Shown in pieces: positions 33,943 through 43,331 of a DNA stretch of 64,000 nucleotides. The stretch is from CAZGOM01 sp964527265 (GTDB taxonomy: Bacteria > Planctomycetota > Phycisphaerae > Phycisphaerales > Phycisphaeraceae): positions 1-64,000 of the forward strand of contig CAZGOM010000004.1 in assembly GCA_964527265.1 (NCBI GenBank), read 5' to 3'. A program made the position numbers and the translations under genes. Under the pieces are notes generated by a model, which was not told where the DNA came from, did no database searches, and saw only the letters and a list, made by a program, of their open reading frames with translations. The stretch's first letter is position 1; each line of letters begins with the position of its first letter.

Positions 33943-35070
33943 TTAAAGGGTTAAGTAGCGTTGACGGGTTTCATGGAGCTTGTCGAGGCGGTCTTTGAGC
34001 GAGGGGGAGGAGGAGGGATTGTCGAGGCGGAGGGCGACTTGGACGAGGAGGCGGACGAGGTTGTCGAAGTCTGAGAGGCTGATGAATTCGGGCTCGATGC
34101 GGCCGGTGGCGTCGTTCATGTTGTGGTAGTTACCGAGGGCGAGGCAGACGCAAGTGGCGGTGTATCCATAACTTAGGAAGGCGGAGGCTTCGCAAGTGCC
34201 GCCGGGCATGAGCTTGCGTTGAGATTTGAAGGCGGGGTCTTCGGAGGCGATGGCCTGGGCGATGCGGCCGATTTTGTAGGTGAGGTCGGGATCGAAGGTG
34301 GAGGTGTAGTCTCCGACGCGGACGATGGGTCCTGCTCCTAAAGGGCTTTCTGGGAAGGACTTAGAGTTTTCCAGGGCGACGATTCGGGCGCCTTTGGGGA
34401 TGGTGCCGAGCTTGCAGGCGGCGATGGCGCCGACGAAGCCGACTTCTTCGGCGCGGGTGAAGAGGAGGCGGATGTCTGGGACGTAAGTGCCTGATTTTAC
34501 GATGGTTAGGAGTTCGTCAAAGGCGCAGATGGCGGCGGCGAGGCCGGCGAGGTCGTCGCAGGCGGGTGCGCGGAGGATGCCTTGGTCGTCGGTGGCGGGC
34601 GGGAGATCCCAAGTGAGGATATCACCAGGGTTTACGGCGGTTGGGGAGTGGAAGGCGATGTCGTAATGCTTTTCGGAATCGTTTGCGCCGAAGTTGTCCT
34701 GAGCGGTCATGTTGTTGACGTACATGATGTATGCCGCGCTGGATTTGGTTTGATTCCAGTGAAGGACGGGGGTGTTTTCGAAGAATTTTTCGTGGACGCC
34801 GCCGCGGAACTCGGCGGTGATGTGGGTGGGTGAGTGGACGTGGGTGCAGACGAAGGCGGGGTGGTCCATGTGGGCTTCGATGATGATGGGGGAGGCGGAC
34901 TCGTGAGCCTTGCGCCAGATGGAGAGATTGCCGGCGGCGTCCTGGGAGAGGGAGAGCTCAGGGTGAGAGGCTACCCAGGCGGTGATCCAGGAGATGACGC
35001 GGTGTTCTTTGCCGGAGGCGGTGGGGGTGGAGGTGAGGGTTTTGAGGATGTGGTGGTGGTGGTTGGGCAT
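33943..35070 (-). CDS. M42-family metallopeptidase
   Basis: 375 aa. The dizinc ligands of the M42/M20 clan are visible: HMDHPAF near residue 68, CDDLAGLAA near 170 (bridging Asp), RAEEVGFVG (catalytic and zinc Glu) and YHNMND near the C-terminus. The region TIPKGARIVALENS resembles the M42 signature region. These enzymes are aminopeptidases, often large cytoplasmic oligomers. Between the VOC gene and the ABC ATPase, without close partners. The His-run MPNHHHHIL at the start is odd but encoded. Confidence 0.85.
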   Translation of the reverse strand: MPNHHHHILKTLTSTPTASGKEHRVISWITAWVASHPELSLSQDAAGNLSIWRKAHESASPIIIEAHMDHPAFVCTHVHSPTHITAEFRGGVHEKFFENTPVLHWNQTKSSAAYIMYVNNMTAQDNFGANDSEKHYDIAFHSPTAVNPGDILTWDLPPATDDQGILRAPACDDLAGLAAAICAFDELLTIVKSGTYVPDIRLLFTRAEEVGFVGAIAACKLGTIPKGARIVALENSKSFPESPLGAGPIVRVGDYTSTFDPDLTYKIGRIAQAIASEDPAFKSQRKLMPGGTCEASAFLSYGYTATCVCLALGNYHNMNDATGRIEPEFISLSDFDNLVRLLVQVALRLDNPSSSPSLKDRLDKLHETRQRYLTL

Positions 35071-35353
35071 GGGGTGCGTTTCGAGGGTTTTGTGGGGATT
35101 CGATTCTGGACAAAGATTGACAAGATTTTGAAGGATTTACAAAGATGAGGTTTGGGGTGAGGTTGATTTGGTATCGGGCATGAGAAACATTCGTCGAGGC
35201 ATGAAGGCAGGATTCAGGGGCAGGCTCGGCATGATGAAAAGAGTTTACAATTGCTGGCTTGGAAAGATTTGGGTTCGTTGAATCATTTGAATCAAGCCTT
35301 TCTCGCTTTCAGTCGCCATGCTGAGGGAGAGGAGGGAGTTAGAAGGAAGAATT

Positions 35354-36253
35354 ATGCGGAAGCTTGCTGCTGTGGTGGATCCTTCGACGTTGCCGGCGGC
35401 GATTGAGGTGAAGAATTTGAGTGTGGCGCGTGGGGAGGTGCAGATATTGGATGGGGTTTCATGCCGCATTCCTAAGGGGAAGTGCACGGCGCTGCTGGGG
35501 CCCAATGGGTGCGGGAAGACGACGCTGATGCGGGTGTTTACGGGGCAGATGTTCATTACGGAGGGGTCTGCGCATGTGCTGGGGGAGACGGTGGGGGAGA
35601 CGGATGTGCGGGCGTTGAGGAAGCGGATCGGGGTGGTGAACCCTAACCCGGGGAACTCGCATGATGCGAATTCAGGGGCGGTGGTGGATACGGATTTGAA
35701 GACGCTGGATGTGGTGCTGACGGGGTTTTTCGGGACGATTGGGTTGTATGACGTGCCGAGCCAGGAGCAGGTGGCTGAGGCGAAGCAGATGGTCGAGAAC
35801 GTGGGGATGGGTCACCGGATGGAAGTGAAGTTTTCAAGGCTGTCGACGGGAGAGCAGAGGCGGGTGATGATTGCGCGTGCGCTGGCGCACAGGCCGGAGC
35901 TTTTAATTCTGGATGAGCCGACGGCTGGGCTGGACCTGGCGGGGCGGGAACAGGTGCTGGCGACGGTGGATTTGATTTTGCGGAGGCCGGATGCGCCGAC
36001 GGTGCTCTTAATCACGCATCATGTGGAAGAGATATCGCCTTTGACGGTGCAGGTGATGTTGATGCGGCAGGGGAAGATCTGGATGTCGGGGACGCCGCGG
36101 GAGGTGATCAATCCGGAATCGCTAACGCATACGTTTGGTTGCAAGGTGTTTGTGAAGCGGATTCATGGGCGGTATTGGCTGGAGGTATTGCCGCAGGCGT
36201 GGCTGGATTTGATTCCGGCGGAGGCGAGAGAAAGGTTGAAGGGTGGGGCGTAG
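35354..36253 (+). CDS. ABC transporter ATP-binding protein (single nucleotide-binding domain)
   Basis: 299 aa from ATG at 35354 (AAGGA upstream). Walker A is GPNGCGKTT (residues 49-57), signature LSTGEQRR, Walker B LLILDEPTAGLD, and the switch His is in ITHHVEEI. The insert between Walker A and signature (about 95 residues, with NPGNSHDANSG) is longer than usual. Similar lone ATPases occur in iron and molybdate uptake or as regulators of translation factors. No permease gene is in the window, so the partner is unknown. A degenerate GAGGGAGAGG repeat lies just upstream. Confidence 0.9.
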   Translation: MRKLAAVVDPSTLPAAIEVKNLSVARGEVQILDGVSCRIPKGKCTALLGPNGCGKTTLMRVFTGQMFITEGSAHVLGETVGETDVRALRKRIGVVNPNPGNSHDANSGAVVDTDLKTLDVVLTGFFGTIGLYDVPSQEQVAEAKQMVENVGMGHRMEVKFSRLSTGEQRRVMIARALAHRPELLILDEPTAGLDLAGREQVLATVDLILRRPDAPTVLLITHHVEEISPLTVQVMLMRQGKIWMSGTPREVINPESLTHTFGCKVFVKRIHGRYWLEVLPQAWLDLIPAEARERLKGGA

Positions 36254-36269
36254 AGGGTGGGGTAAAGGA

Positions 36270-36330
36270 AGGTTGGGGTGGAGCGATTACCACTATGACA
36301 CCAAGATACGAAGGTCAGAATAAGGGGGAA
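36270..36330. repeat. ACCACTATGACACC dispersed repeat, copy 2
   Basis: GGTTGGGGTGGAGCG, then ATTACCACTATGACACCAAG and ATACGAAGGTCAGA, matching the copy at 29187 with a few substitutions. Confidence 0.8.
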
Positions 36331-36661
36331 GGAGAAGATGCCGCGTTTTGAAGTCGCGTGTGATCGCCGGGGAGGAATTAAGATCCTATGTTGGTGATGG
36401 AGAGCTTAAGTGGGGGTTTTCCTGTGGTTTAGGAGTGGAACGAGCCAGATTTGTGGAGAATGGTGGCGAGAGGGCAAGAGGTGAATGGGGTATGAAGTGT
36501 GAAGCTGTTTGATCGTATGGTATTAATTTAAGTTGTTGAGGGTGCGTTGCTGTTTGGCATTGTTGATGATTTTGGATTGGTATTAAATTGAATACGTGGA
36601 TTTATGTTTGAGGATGGGTGATGGTGGGATGGGATTTAATGTGAGTTATGTGATCAGCGGC

Positions 36662-36689
36662 TTGACTTGGCGATCATTGACGGTATTCT
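36662..36689 (+). promoter_or_regulatory. Possible sigma70 promoter
   Basis: TTGACT (36662-36667), 16-base spacer, TATTCT (36684-36689), 73 bases before the gene at 36763. Same -10 as at 14791. Confidence 0.5.
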
Positions 36690-36762
36690 ACTTGCAAACT
36701 TATGGGCTTCAGCTGTGTCTGCGGCCCCCCTTAACCCAATCCGGGGAAAAGGAATTTGCAGT

Positions 36763-37305
36763 ATGTCGACAGCGAAGCACGTAGACAAGATTAAACCCTT
36801 TGTAGTTCAGTCTTTAGAAGCGGCGATCAAGGGTGGTTCGGGGGCTCTTGACGACCTGAACAAGATGCTGGATCTGGCGAAGAAATCGAATGATTCGGCA
36901 TTGATTGGCGCGATTGAAGAACGTATTCAAGGGGATAGCCACAAGGTAAAGGAACACTTTGCTTTGGCGTTGGTGACGGTTGCCAATGAGCTTGGTTTGC
37001 CGATTTCCTTGAAGGCACCGAAGGAAGCAGCGCCTGTGGTGAAGAAGCCGCGCAAGCAGCGTGTGGTGACATCGCTTTCGCCGGAACAGCGTGCGGAAGG
37101 TGAAAAGCATTTGCCGAAGCTTTTGAAGGTTCTGCCCCAGGTTCAGGCTGAGAAGGCTAAGAATGTGGGCAAGGGCCAGAAGGATGAACAGATTGCGGCT
37201 GAGACTGGCTTGAATGTTGGCCAGGTGAAGCTTGCACGCCGCGTGGGCCAGGAACAGGGCAAGGTAGCCGTGAAGGGTGTTTGGGGCGGTGCGTTTAAGA
37301 TCTGA
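36763..37305 (+). CDS. Lys-rich protein with a C-terminal HTH-like segment
   Basis: 180 aa from ATG at 36763, preceded by AAGGA. The N-terminal half is helical (VDKIKPFVVQSLEAAIKGGS, then GALDDLNKMLDLAKKSNDSA), the middle is a Lys/Ala/Pro-rich linker (APKEAAPVVKKPRKQRV), and the C-terminal ~45 residues contain DEQIAAETGLNVGQVKLARR, which fits a helix-turn-helix. Basic character suggests DNA or RNA binding. No family recognised. It has a promoter and a terminator of its own, so it is a single-gene unit; codon use suggests expression is good. Confidence 0.82.
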   Translation: MSTAKHVDKIKPFVVQSLEAAIKGGSGALDDLNKMLDLAKKSNDSALIGAIEERIQGDSHKVKEHFALALVTVANELGLPISLKAPKEAAPVVKKPRKQRVVTSLSPEQRAEGEKHLPKLLKVLPQVQAEKAKNVGKGQKDEQIAAETGLNVGQVKLARRVGQEQGKVAVKGVWGGAFKI

Positions 37306-37352
37306 GATTTGGATTGATAAGTTAGGTTTGGTTTGTAAAGCTAAATTTATGG

Positions 37353-37388
37353 CAGGACCCTGGAGTGATTCAGGGTCTTGTTGTTTTA
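37353..37388 (+). terminator. Rho-independent terminator
   Basis: A ~10-bp stem (GACCCTG with CAGGGTC plus flanking pairs) and then TTGTTTTA, after the HTH-like gene. Confidence 0.7.
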
Positions 37389-38232
37389 TATGGGTTGGGG
37401 ATGAAGAGGGGAGTTTTTACAAGATTGACCAGATTTGGGGAGGCATTTACAAAGAGGGTTGAAAGGAGAGGTGTTTTGTGGGGTGGTGACGCGGGGATTT
37501 TCGTGGATGTGGGATGGGATTGAAACGCAGGGGCGTGGTGCTGCGAGCGAGCTGCTGGCGGGCTATACGATTTTTCATCTTTTTATGAGGGTGGGGGTGC
37601 CGGGGGACAAGCGGCGGCGCGAGGTGTGGCTGGACGAGCGATGGAACCTTGAGGGGAAGTTTTTTTCCGGTTCCGGCATTTTGAAATGGGTGCGATGGCG
37701 GATGATGGGCGGCTGAATATGTTTTTTGTGGATGGGGGATGAGGAGGTTTGAGTTTGAACTGGGTGGGCAGATTTATCTCAGGTCGCGGGGATGGCTCTT
37801 CACGACGCCGGATGAGTTTATTTGGTCGCCGGTGAGGTTAGGGGGGTGGGTTTGGGGGGAGTGCGGTGTTGTGTGGATGGGCGGGTTTGGTGGTGTTTTG
37901 TGCGGTTGGTTTGGGGGGTAAAAATGTACTTATCCACTTTCTCTTCTGTTCTTTTTCTTCCTTCTCGAATATTTTATGCCAACAGATCATGGGTTTCCGC
38001 AGGTTGCTGCTTGGTCTTGGTGCACTACTTTCGCAGTGCAATACGGGATAGTCGCGACCTGATGAGAGGCGAGACTTTATGGCCCCGGAGCCTTGACTCC
38101 TACACTGTTACTGTGCGTTCACTATACTGCTCAAGAATCTTCCTGAGAATCGACGAAATCCAAGGGAGAGGCTGCAACGCGATCGACTTTCGCCGGTGTT
38201 TCTCGCTGCGCCAAATATGGTCGTTCGACGAG
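37389..38232. other. Gene-poor stretch at the left edge of the methyltransferase island
   Basis: Two short frames, 37507-37716 (MWDGIETQGRGAASELLAGY and on) and 37739-37921 (MRRFEFELGGQIYLRSRGWL and on), are in different phases and may be fragments of one lost small gene. Base composition falls sharply from about 37920 on, where T-rich sequence begins. No repeat from the other families is seen here. Confidence 0.4.
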
Positions 38233-41200
38233 ATGGAAAGGCCTATGCCCGTAGCGAATCCAAATTCAAATCCGCAATCGCTGAAGGAACAGCTTGCGAA
38301 CTATGGCTGCACAGATTTTATCCGTCTTGACGAAAAATTGTCCACGCCTGCGCAACTTGACTACCTCGACTTGTTGCCGAAACGAAGTAACCAGACACCG
38401 ATACTTACAGCCGTCGCTGAACACCAAGGCACTGCGCTTCTGTATCTGGTGGACGCATCTGGTGACTCGAGTATTGACGCGAATTTACTGACGGCGCTCT
38501 GTCGCCAACTTGCAAACCGTAGCGACCCTGCATGGCTTGGAGTTCTACGTCCTGGTTCGCTGGAAATTTTTCCGATTGGATTCCATAAGACTACAGCGAA
38601 TCAGCCCATAGAAACGATTGAAAAGGGTAGTTTATCTGCACCATTTTTCTTTCAAAGTCTTGCGCATGGGAGCTTTAAAGAAAACCATAAATTGCATGGC
38701 ACGGACTATGTTTACCGCAAGATTTTTGAGCTACTTACGCGAACAACAAATGAATTTGTGCCGCAAAAAGGTAAAGGGGTTATCGACTCGCTTGAAGTCC
38801 TTTCAATGGCAGGCCGTGCACTTTTTTTTCGGTTCTTAATTGATCGCCGCATTGTTTTGGAAAGTGAGTTGTCCGGCCCAGACGGTATTTGCCCATCAGC
38901 AGTAGATCTCAAGGACGTATTTTCAACCGCCAAGAAAGCTGCCGAAACTTCAACTTGGCTTGACGCAACGTTTAATGGTGATTTTCTACCATTGATCGAT
39001 GAATCAATTTCGACCAATGATCGCATTGCCCGTAAAACGGCTTATCTGGAGTTCTTCAATCGTACTGAGAAGCTTGTCGGCAAAAAAATATTCACGCATC
39101 TTCACGCCATTCTTTGTGGCTGGGAGGCGGTGGGAGAAAGCATTCAAGCAGAATTAGATTGGGGTGACTTAGATTTCGCTCATATTCCAGTTGGTGTATT
39201 AAGTCAAGTGTATGAAAGCTTCAGTCATCGTGCGGACCCACGAACGGCTCGCGATACGAGTGTGCATTATACGCCTCGTACAATTGCCAAATTGATGGTG
39301 GATGAAGCATTTGCTGCGGCAAATAGACCGTCTGATGCGAAGGTGCTAGACAGTTCTTGCGGCGCAGGCATTTTTCTTGTGCTCGCATTTCGTCGACTCG
39401 TTCGAGAGCATTGGAGTGGTGCCGAACGTCCTAAAACAGCAGACATCCAGAAAATTCTCTACAACCAAATTCGAGGTTTCGACATCAGTGAATCTGCGCT
39501 TCGCTTAGCAGCACTTTCCTTGTATATCACTGCTATCGAACTTAATGCGTCACAGAGGCCTCCTATTGCTCTGAAGTTTCCGAAGAATCTAAGAGGCTCG
39601 GTCCTCCATCGCTTTATCGATAGTGGCGATATTAATAAGGTAGATGCTGTATTTCCTCTCGGAAGTCTCGGTCCCGAGGTTCCGTGTGAGTTTGACAAAT
39701 CCTTTGATATCGTTATTGGTAACCCGCCATGGACTCGATTACGCGATGATAGCGAACGTTCCAAAGATAAAAATTACGTATCACCGACATCGGCGATTAA
39801 TGCTGAATTTACCAAAATCGGTCGCCGAGTTTTAGCCGCAAGGGGCTTGGATGGTTTGGCTTACGAGTACGAAAATCCTGATAAAAACCCCGATATTCCA
39901 TTTTTATGGCGCGCTATGGAATGGGCTAAAGATGAGGGGATTATTGCGCTAGCTATGCCAGCGAGACTATTTGGGCGAACGAGTGGTAAGGGCTTTGAGA
40001 CATGGCGGGCCATTTTGCGAAGTGTTGAAATAACTGGTCTTATCAATGGAGCAGACCTTCGTAAGACCTCTGTGTGGGATGGTATTGATATGCCATTCTG
40101 CATGTTTTTTGCTAGAAATAGAATGCCGAAAACCGACCATCGTTTCTACTATGCCACTCCTAGCTTTGAACCAGAGTTGAATGCTGATGGACGTTTCCGA
40201 ATCGATTATGAGTCGGCTTATCCGATTAGTACCTCACGAGTTGAGAAGCAGCCATGGTTGCTGAAGACTCTATCGCTTGGAACGTGGCTGGATGTAGAAG
40301 TCATGGATTCCATTCTAAGCCTACCGTTCGAAACCCTGGCGGATTTTTGGAAAAAATGGGACAAATCTGGTGATAAATCCGGCCAAGGGTATAATCTTTC
40401 TCCTGATCGACCACAGAAAAGTGCTGAGTTTCTAACCAGACTGCTTGACTTTCGCCCTCCCCATGGTGAGCCAACATTACAACGCGAACAACCACCCACT
40501 TTTTTTGAGAGATATAAAACAAGAACCGCATCTCGACCAAAAACAGAAAGTCTTTACCAGCCTCCTTTAGTCATTGTCCCACAATCGCCCGGCGATGACT
40601 CACTATCGCCCAAAGCATATTTTTCTAATGAATCAATGGCTTTTTCACAAAGCTATTATGGATATTCATGTGCGGGACATCCCGAGGCCGAGACGCTGGC
40701 CGCACTTATTTACCTGCTGCCACACTCTAAGCTTTTTTCGTACTTCTGTCTTATGACTAGTCGCAGAAGTGGATTTGATCGTCAGACATTTAACAAGGAA
40801 GAATTTGATGCCTTGCCCTTTCCAGACATCGCGAAAATCAGCCCTTCGAAAAAGTCTGAAATTCTAAAATTATCGCGACAGTTCCAAGAAAATGTCGACA
40901 AGCCCTGGGATGCGATGAATGCATTTATTTTTTCCCTCTATGGTTTAGAGGAAGATGCTGTGCAGGTGGCCAATGATACGTTGTTTGCCGCGATGTCATA
41001 TCGAAAAGCAGGCCGCGAGGCACTTCACTATACCGATCAAGTGACTCGTTGTGATTTTATAAACGCGTTGCGCGAAGCCTTGGAACCCTATTTCGAAGTT
41101 TGTGGCGAGCACGTTGTCATTCGCGATCCTGCATATCAAGTTGTCGATCCCTCCGCACCATGGTTTTTTCTTTCCATTTCCCGTGAACCGGAGGTAGTTA

Positions 41201-41409
41201 ATATCAATTCACGTCTGCTCCGATCGGCCATGGAAGTAGCTAACCAGCGCGGATGCAGTCGAATTATAGTTCATGCGCCGAAAAAGACGGGGCTACTCCT
41301 GGGGTTGTTGAATCGTCGAAAATGGTGGACGATCACTCGCGCGCGACTTTGTGCTCAACACATCATCCGAGAGCGTCTTGGGGCGTTTGGCTTACCGGAG
41401 GAAGTATGA
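38233..41409 (+). CDS. Eco57I-like N6-adenine DNA methyltransferase (BREX/type IIG-like)
   Basis: 1058 aa if started at ATG 38233; ATG 38245 is as likely. The SAM-binding motif I is VLDSSCGAGIFLVLAF (residues 371-386), the catalytic motif IV is FDIVIGNPPWTRLR with NPPW at 497-500, and the central TPRTIAKLMVDEAF is typical of Eco57I-type adenine methyltransferases. The C-terminal ~500 residues resemble target-recognition segments (LPHSKLFSYFCLMTS). No PD-ExK residues are evident in the N-terminal region (LLYLVDA, ...LCRQLANRSDPAWLGV). It is T- and A-richer than all neighbours, so probably acquired. Its stop overlaps the next start by 4 bp. Confidence 0.88.
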   Translation: MERPMPVANPNSNPQSLKEQLANYGCTDFIRLDEKLSTPAQLDYLDLLPKRSNQTPILTAVAEHQGTALLYLVDASGDSSIDANLLTALCRQLANRSDPAWLGVLRPGSLEIFPIGFHKTTANQPIETIEKGSLSAPFFFQSLAHGSFKENHKLHGTDYVYRKIFELLTRTTNEFVPQKGKGVIDSLEVLSMAGRALFFRFLIDRRIVLESELSGPDGICPSAVDLKDVFSTAKKAAETSTWLDATFNGDFLPLIDESISTNDRIARKTAYLEFFNRTEKLVGKKIFTHLHAILCGWEAVGESIQAELDWGDLDFAHIPVGVLSQVYESFSHRADPRTARDTSVHYTPRTIAKLMVDEAFAAANRPSDAKVLDSSCGAGIFLVLAFRRLVREHWSGAERPKTADIQKILYNQIRGFDISESALRLAALSLYITAIELNASQRPPIALKFPKNLRGSVLHRFIDSGDINKVDAVFPLGSLGPEVPCEFDKSFDIVIGNPPWTRLRDDSERSKDKNYVSPTSAINAEFTKIGRRVLAARGLDGLAYEYENPDKNPDIPFLWRAMEWAKDEGIIALAMPARLFGRTSGKGFETWRAILRSVEITGLINGADLRKTSVWDGIDMPFCMFFARNRMPKTDHRFYYATPSFEPELNADGRFRIDYESAYPISTSRVEKQPWLLKTLSLGTWLDVEVMDSILSLPFETLADFWKKWDKSGDKSGQGYNLSPDRPQKSAEFLTRLLDFRPPHGEPTLQREQPPTFFERYKTRTASRPKTESLYQPPLVIVPQSPGDDSLSPKAYFSNESMAFSQSYYGYSCAGHPEAETLAALIYLLPHSKLFSYFCLMTSRRSGFDRQTFNKEEFDALPFPDIAKISPSKKSEILKLSRQFQENVDKPWDAMNAFIFSLYGLEEDAVQVANDTLFAAMSYRKAGREALHYTDQVTRCDFINALREALEPYFEVCGEHVVIRDPAYQVVDPSAPWFFLSISREPEVVNINSRLLRSAMEVANQRGCSRIIVHAPKKTGLLLGLLNRRKWWTITRARLCAQHIIRERLGAFGLPEEV

Positions 41410-42152
41410 GCGAGGTTACCGCTGCTGGATTTTTTACACATGGTGTTTCTCCCGAATCCTACAGGCTTCCTCACCCACGCATTCCCATCCCGGTAATTTT
41501 GCTCATTCAGCGCGTTTTGTGCCGAGCGTTCGAGAGATTGCGGGCGAGAAAAAATTGGTTGGCAAGTGCCACTGAAGATGAGGTAACAGCGGCTCTTCTG
41601 GGGATCATAGAAAATGACTTTAGACAAACCGGCAGTATTCCAGGCTTTAATCGACAGAGTTTTGAGTCGGTTGTCCGGCAAGCGCAAGTAGCTAATTTTG
41701 ACGGAACGCGCCTAGCCAAGACACCAGATCTAAGATTTAAGCTCAAATACGATGAGCGCGAGCCGCGAACCGTGCTATCCGAATTTGAAGCCCTTTTTGT
41801 TGAGTGCAAGCCTGTAGATGCGGCCCATCCGGTTGGGGCAAAATACTGCGATGATGGGCTCATTCGTTTTGTCGCGGGGCATTATGCGTGGGCAATGAAT
41901 GAAGGAATGATGCTTGCTTATGCCCGTAATGGAAGAAATATTGCAAAACACCTGCTTCCAGCAATGAAGGAAACGGCTCGTATTTCGTCGCTTGCAACCG
42001 TACAATTTCCGCAACCGTTCCCAATGACAAATTCGAGTATACATGATGAAGTTATTCATGTTAGCAAGCATCGACGTAATTTTGTTTGGCAGGACGGAAA
42101 AGGTAAAGCCACAAATATTACGATTTATCATCTGTGGCATGACTGCAACTGA
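41406..42152 (+). CDS. PD-(D/E)XK-nuclease-like partner of the methyltransferase
   Basis: 248 aa, start ATG 41406 overlapping the methyltransferase stop (ATGA), hence coupled translation. The core of a PD-(D/E)XK fold is visible: TPDLRFKLKYDE (P107-D108) and, 25 residues later, ALFVECKPVD with E133-C134-K135, i.e. PD-x-ECK. C-terminally, FVAGHYAWAMNEGMMLAYAR could form the following helix and strand. No known restriction-enzyme family is recognised. The chain is soluble. Together with the methyltransferase it could form a two-gene restriction-modification system in which the nuclease is separate. That it cuts DNA is inference from the motif. Confidence 0.72.
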   Translation: MSEVTAAGFFTHGVSPESYRLPHPRIPIPVILLIQRVLCRAFERLRARKNWLASATEDEVTAALLGIIENDFRQTGSIPGFNRQSFESVVRQAQVANFDGTRLAKTPDLRFKLKYDEREPRTVLSEFEALFVECKPVDAAHPVGAKYCDDGLIRFVAGHYAWAMNEGMMLAYARNGRNIAKHLLPAMKETARISSLATVQFPQPFPMTNSSIHDEVIHVSKHRRNFVWQDGKGKATNITIYHLWHDCN

Positions 42153-42283
42153 GCTAAATCAATGGCACGTGTGGCTTGATATTTTACTTATGTCTGGGGA
42201 GTGGTGTGGTGGTAGCCGACAGGATGTTCCCGAGAACATTTTCAGTGAGATGCCGTGTTTTATGCGGGTTTGTTGGCGTGGAA

Positions 42284-42385
42284 GCAGGCGCGTGCAAGAG
42301 CGATTTTAAAACGTTGCTTACCCAGGGTAGGCACGGGTACGTACCAACCCTGGGCTACCTTATTTTGCCCTTTTGGGGCATAGAC
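42284..42385. repeat. GCAGGCGCGTGCAAGAGCG repeat, copy 1
   Basis: About 100 bases: an invariant first part of 28 bases (GCAGGCGCGTGCAAG... TTTTAAAA), then a palindromic part (CCCAGGGTAGG ... AACCCTGGGCTA) and CCCTTTTGGGG. Copy 2 is at 43206. Confidence 0.85.
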
Positions 42386-42466
42386 AAGATTCGTCGTCGT
42401 GTTGAGGTTTGAATGGAGTTCTTGGCTTTTGGTGGCGTAGCGGGATGCCGGTTTGTGCGCAGACGC

Positions 42467-42520
42467 TATTGCGGGGGACCGCAATAGGGCAGTAGAGCAA
42501 GAGAAAGTAGTGAGTAGAGC
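42467..42520. repeat. TATTGCGGGG hairpin repeat, copy 1
   Basis: TATTGCGGG and CCGCAATA pair, followed by CAGTAGAGCAAGAGAAAGTA and GTGAGTAGAGC. Copy 2 is at 48542, at the 3' end of the amidohydrolase gene. Confidence 0.8.
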
Positions 42521-42726
42521 TGAAATGGAGTGATGAGGTGGCGGGGCAGGAGTCGTCACTGGCGTTTCCGGCTAACCGTTTGGTTGGCGTTTGTTGGTGG
42601 AGTGGTTTTTTGTGGTGTTGATGGAGAGTATCGGGCTGGGCGCACGATTCCTAGCTGGCGCGTCGGTCTAACGATCACGGGGCATATGTTGGTTTGGAAT
42701 GGTTTTTGTACGTGTTGATGGAGAGG

Positions 42727-42757
42727 TCTTTCTGCGACCATCGAGGTCGCAGAAAGA
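42727..42757. repeat. Perfect 13-bp hairpin
   Basis: TCTTTCTGCGACC pairs with GGTCGCAGAAAGA, loop ATCGA. No T run follows, so it is not a clear terminator. Confidence 0.75.
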
Positions 42758-42776
42758 TCAGATAGATCTTTTGTTT

Positions 42777-42855
42777 TGCCGTTTTCCGTGGGTTCTCGCG
42801 CGGGTACGCGCTTCACCCACGGCTAGGCCTCGGGTCGCCCTCCGGGCTTGGTGTG
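42777..42855. repeat. CGTGGGT-type palindromic repeat, copy 2
   Basis: TGCCGTTTTCCGTGGGTTCT to CACCCACGGCTAGG and GGGCTTGG, related to the copy at 22509. Confidence 0.75.
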
Positions 42856-43086
42856 GGGTGGTGATGTGGGTGAGGTTGTTGTTGTTTGTCCAACGGGATG
42901 CTGTTTTGTGCGGAGTACCGCCAAAACAGCAGGATCGTCGCTTGCGCTTCCGGCTAACTTTTCAGGTGTTGGCGTGGGCCGGTGTGGGGATTTTTTGCGA
43001 TTTATTGGCGTAGCGGGATGCGGTAGGAAGCATGCTTTTTGTAACGATGCTGCCGAAAGAAATGGATTTTTACGGGCGTCCTAGTG

Positions 43087-43200
43087 GCTTTTCAGGTGGA
43101 AAATGATGGATGGAAGAAGCAGAAAAGACATGCTCACGCGGACGAGAGCATGGCACGCAGAAAAGTCGATTCGTCAATTGACAATTGAAAGACGACTAGA
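43087..43200. repeat. Direct repeat DR1, copy 1 (GATGGATGGAAGAAGC)
   Basis: About 115 bases containing AAAAGACATGCTCACGCGGA and GAGAGCATGGCACGCAG with a CATGCTC/GAGCATG stem, and GTCAATTGACAATTGA. Copy 2 at 43332 is nearly the same; a fragment is at 52697. Confidence 0.88.
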
Positions 43201-43205
43201 GCTAC

Positions 43206-43312
43206 GCAGGCGCGTGCAAGAGCGATTTTAAAAATGTTGCTTTCCCCGGGTGTCGCATGGGTACATGCTCAACCCGGGGCTTAATTCTGTCACCCCTGCC
43301 GGGGTAAAGAAG
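43206..43312. repeat. GCAGGCGCGTGCAAGAGCG repeat, copy 2
   Basis: First 28 bases as in copy 1, then CCCCGGGTGTCGCATGG, AACCCGGGGCTTAAT and CCCCTGCCGGGG, the same hairpins with compensating changes. Confidence 0.85.
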
Positions 43313-43331
43313 CCGAGGAGCTTTGCCGTGC

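Larger units (their letters stand above)
36254..36762. other. Gene-free region with repeat and promoter
   Basis: About 500 bases. The ACCACTATGACACC repeat is at 36270-36330. A TTGACT/TATTCT promoter (36662-36689) precedes the HTH-like gene. The stretch between is AT-richer than its surroundings and holds no frame with a gene-like start. Confidence 0.6.

Noticed and set aside
37822..38232. N-terminal extension of the methyltransferase by ~137 codons
   Set aside because: The extension starts in GC-rich flank and crosses the composition change; it lacks protein-like character, so a start near 38233 or 38245 is preferred.
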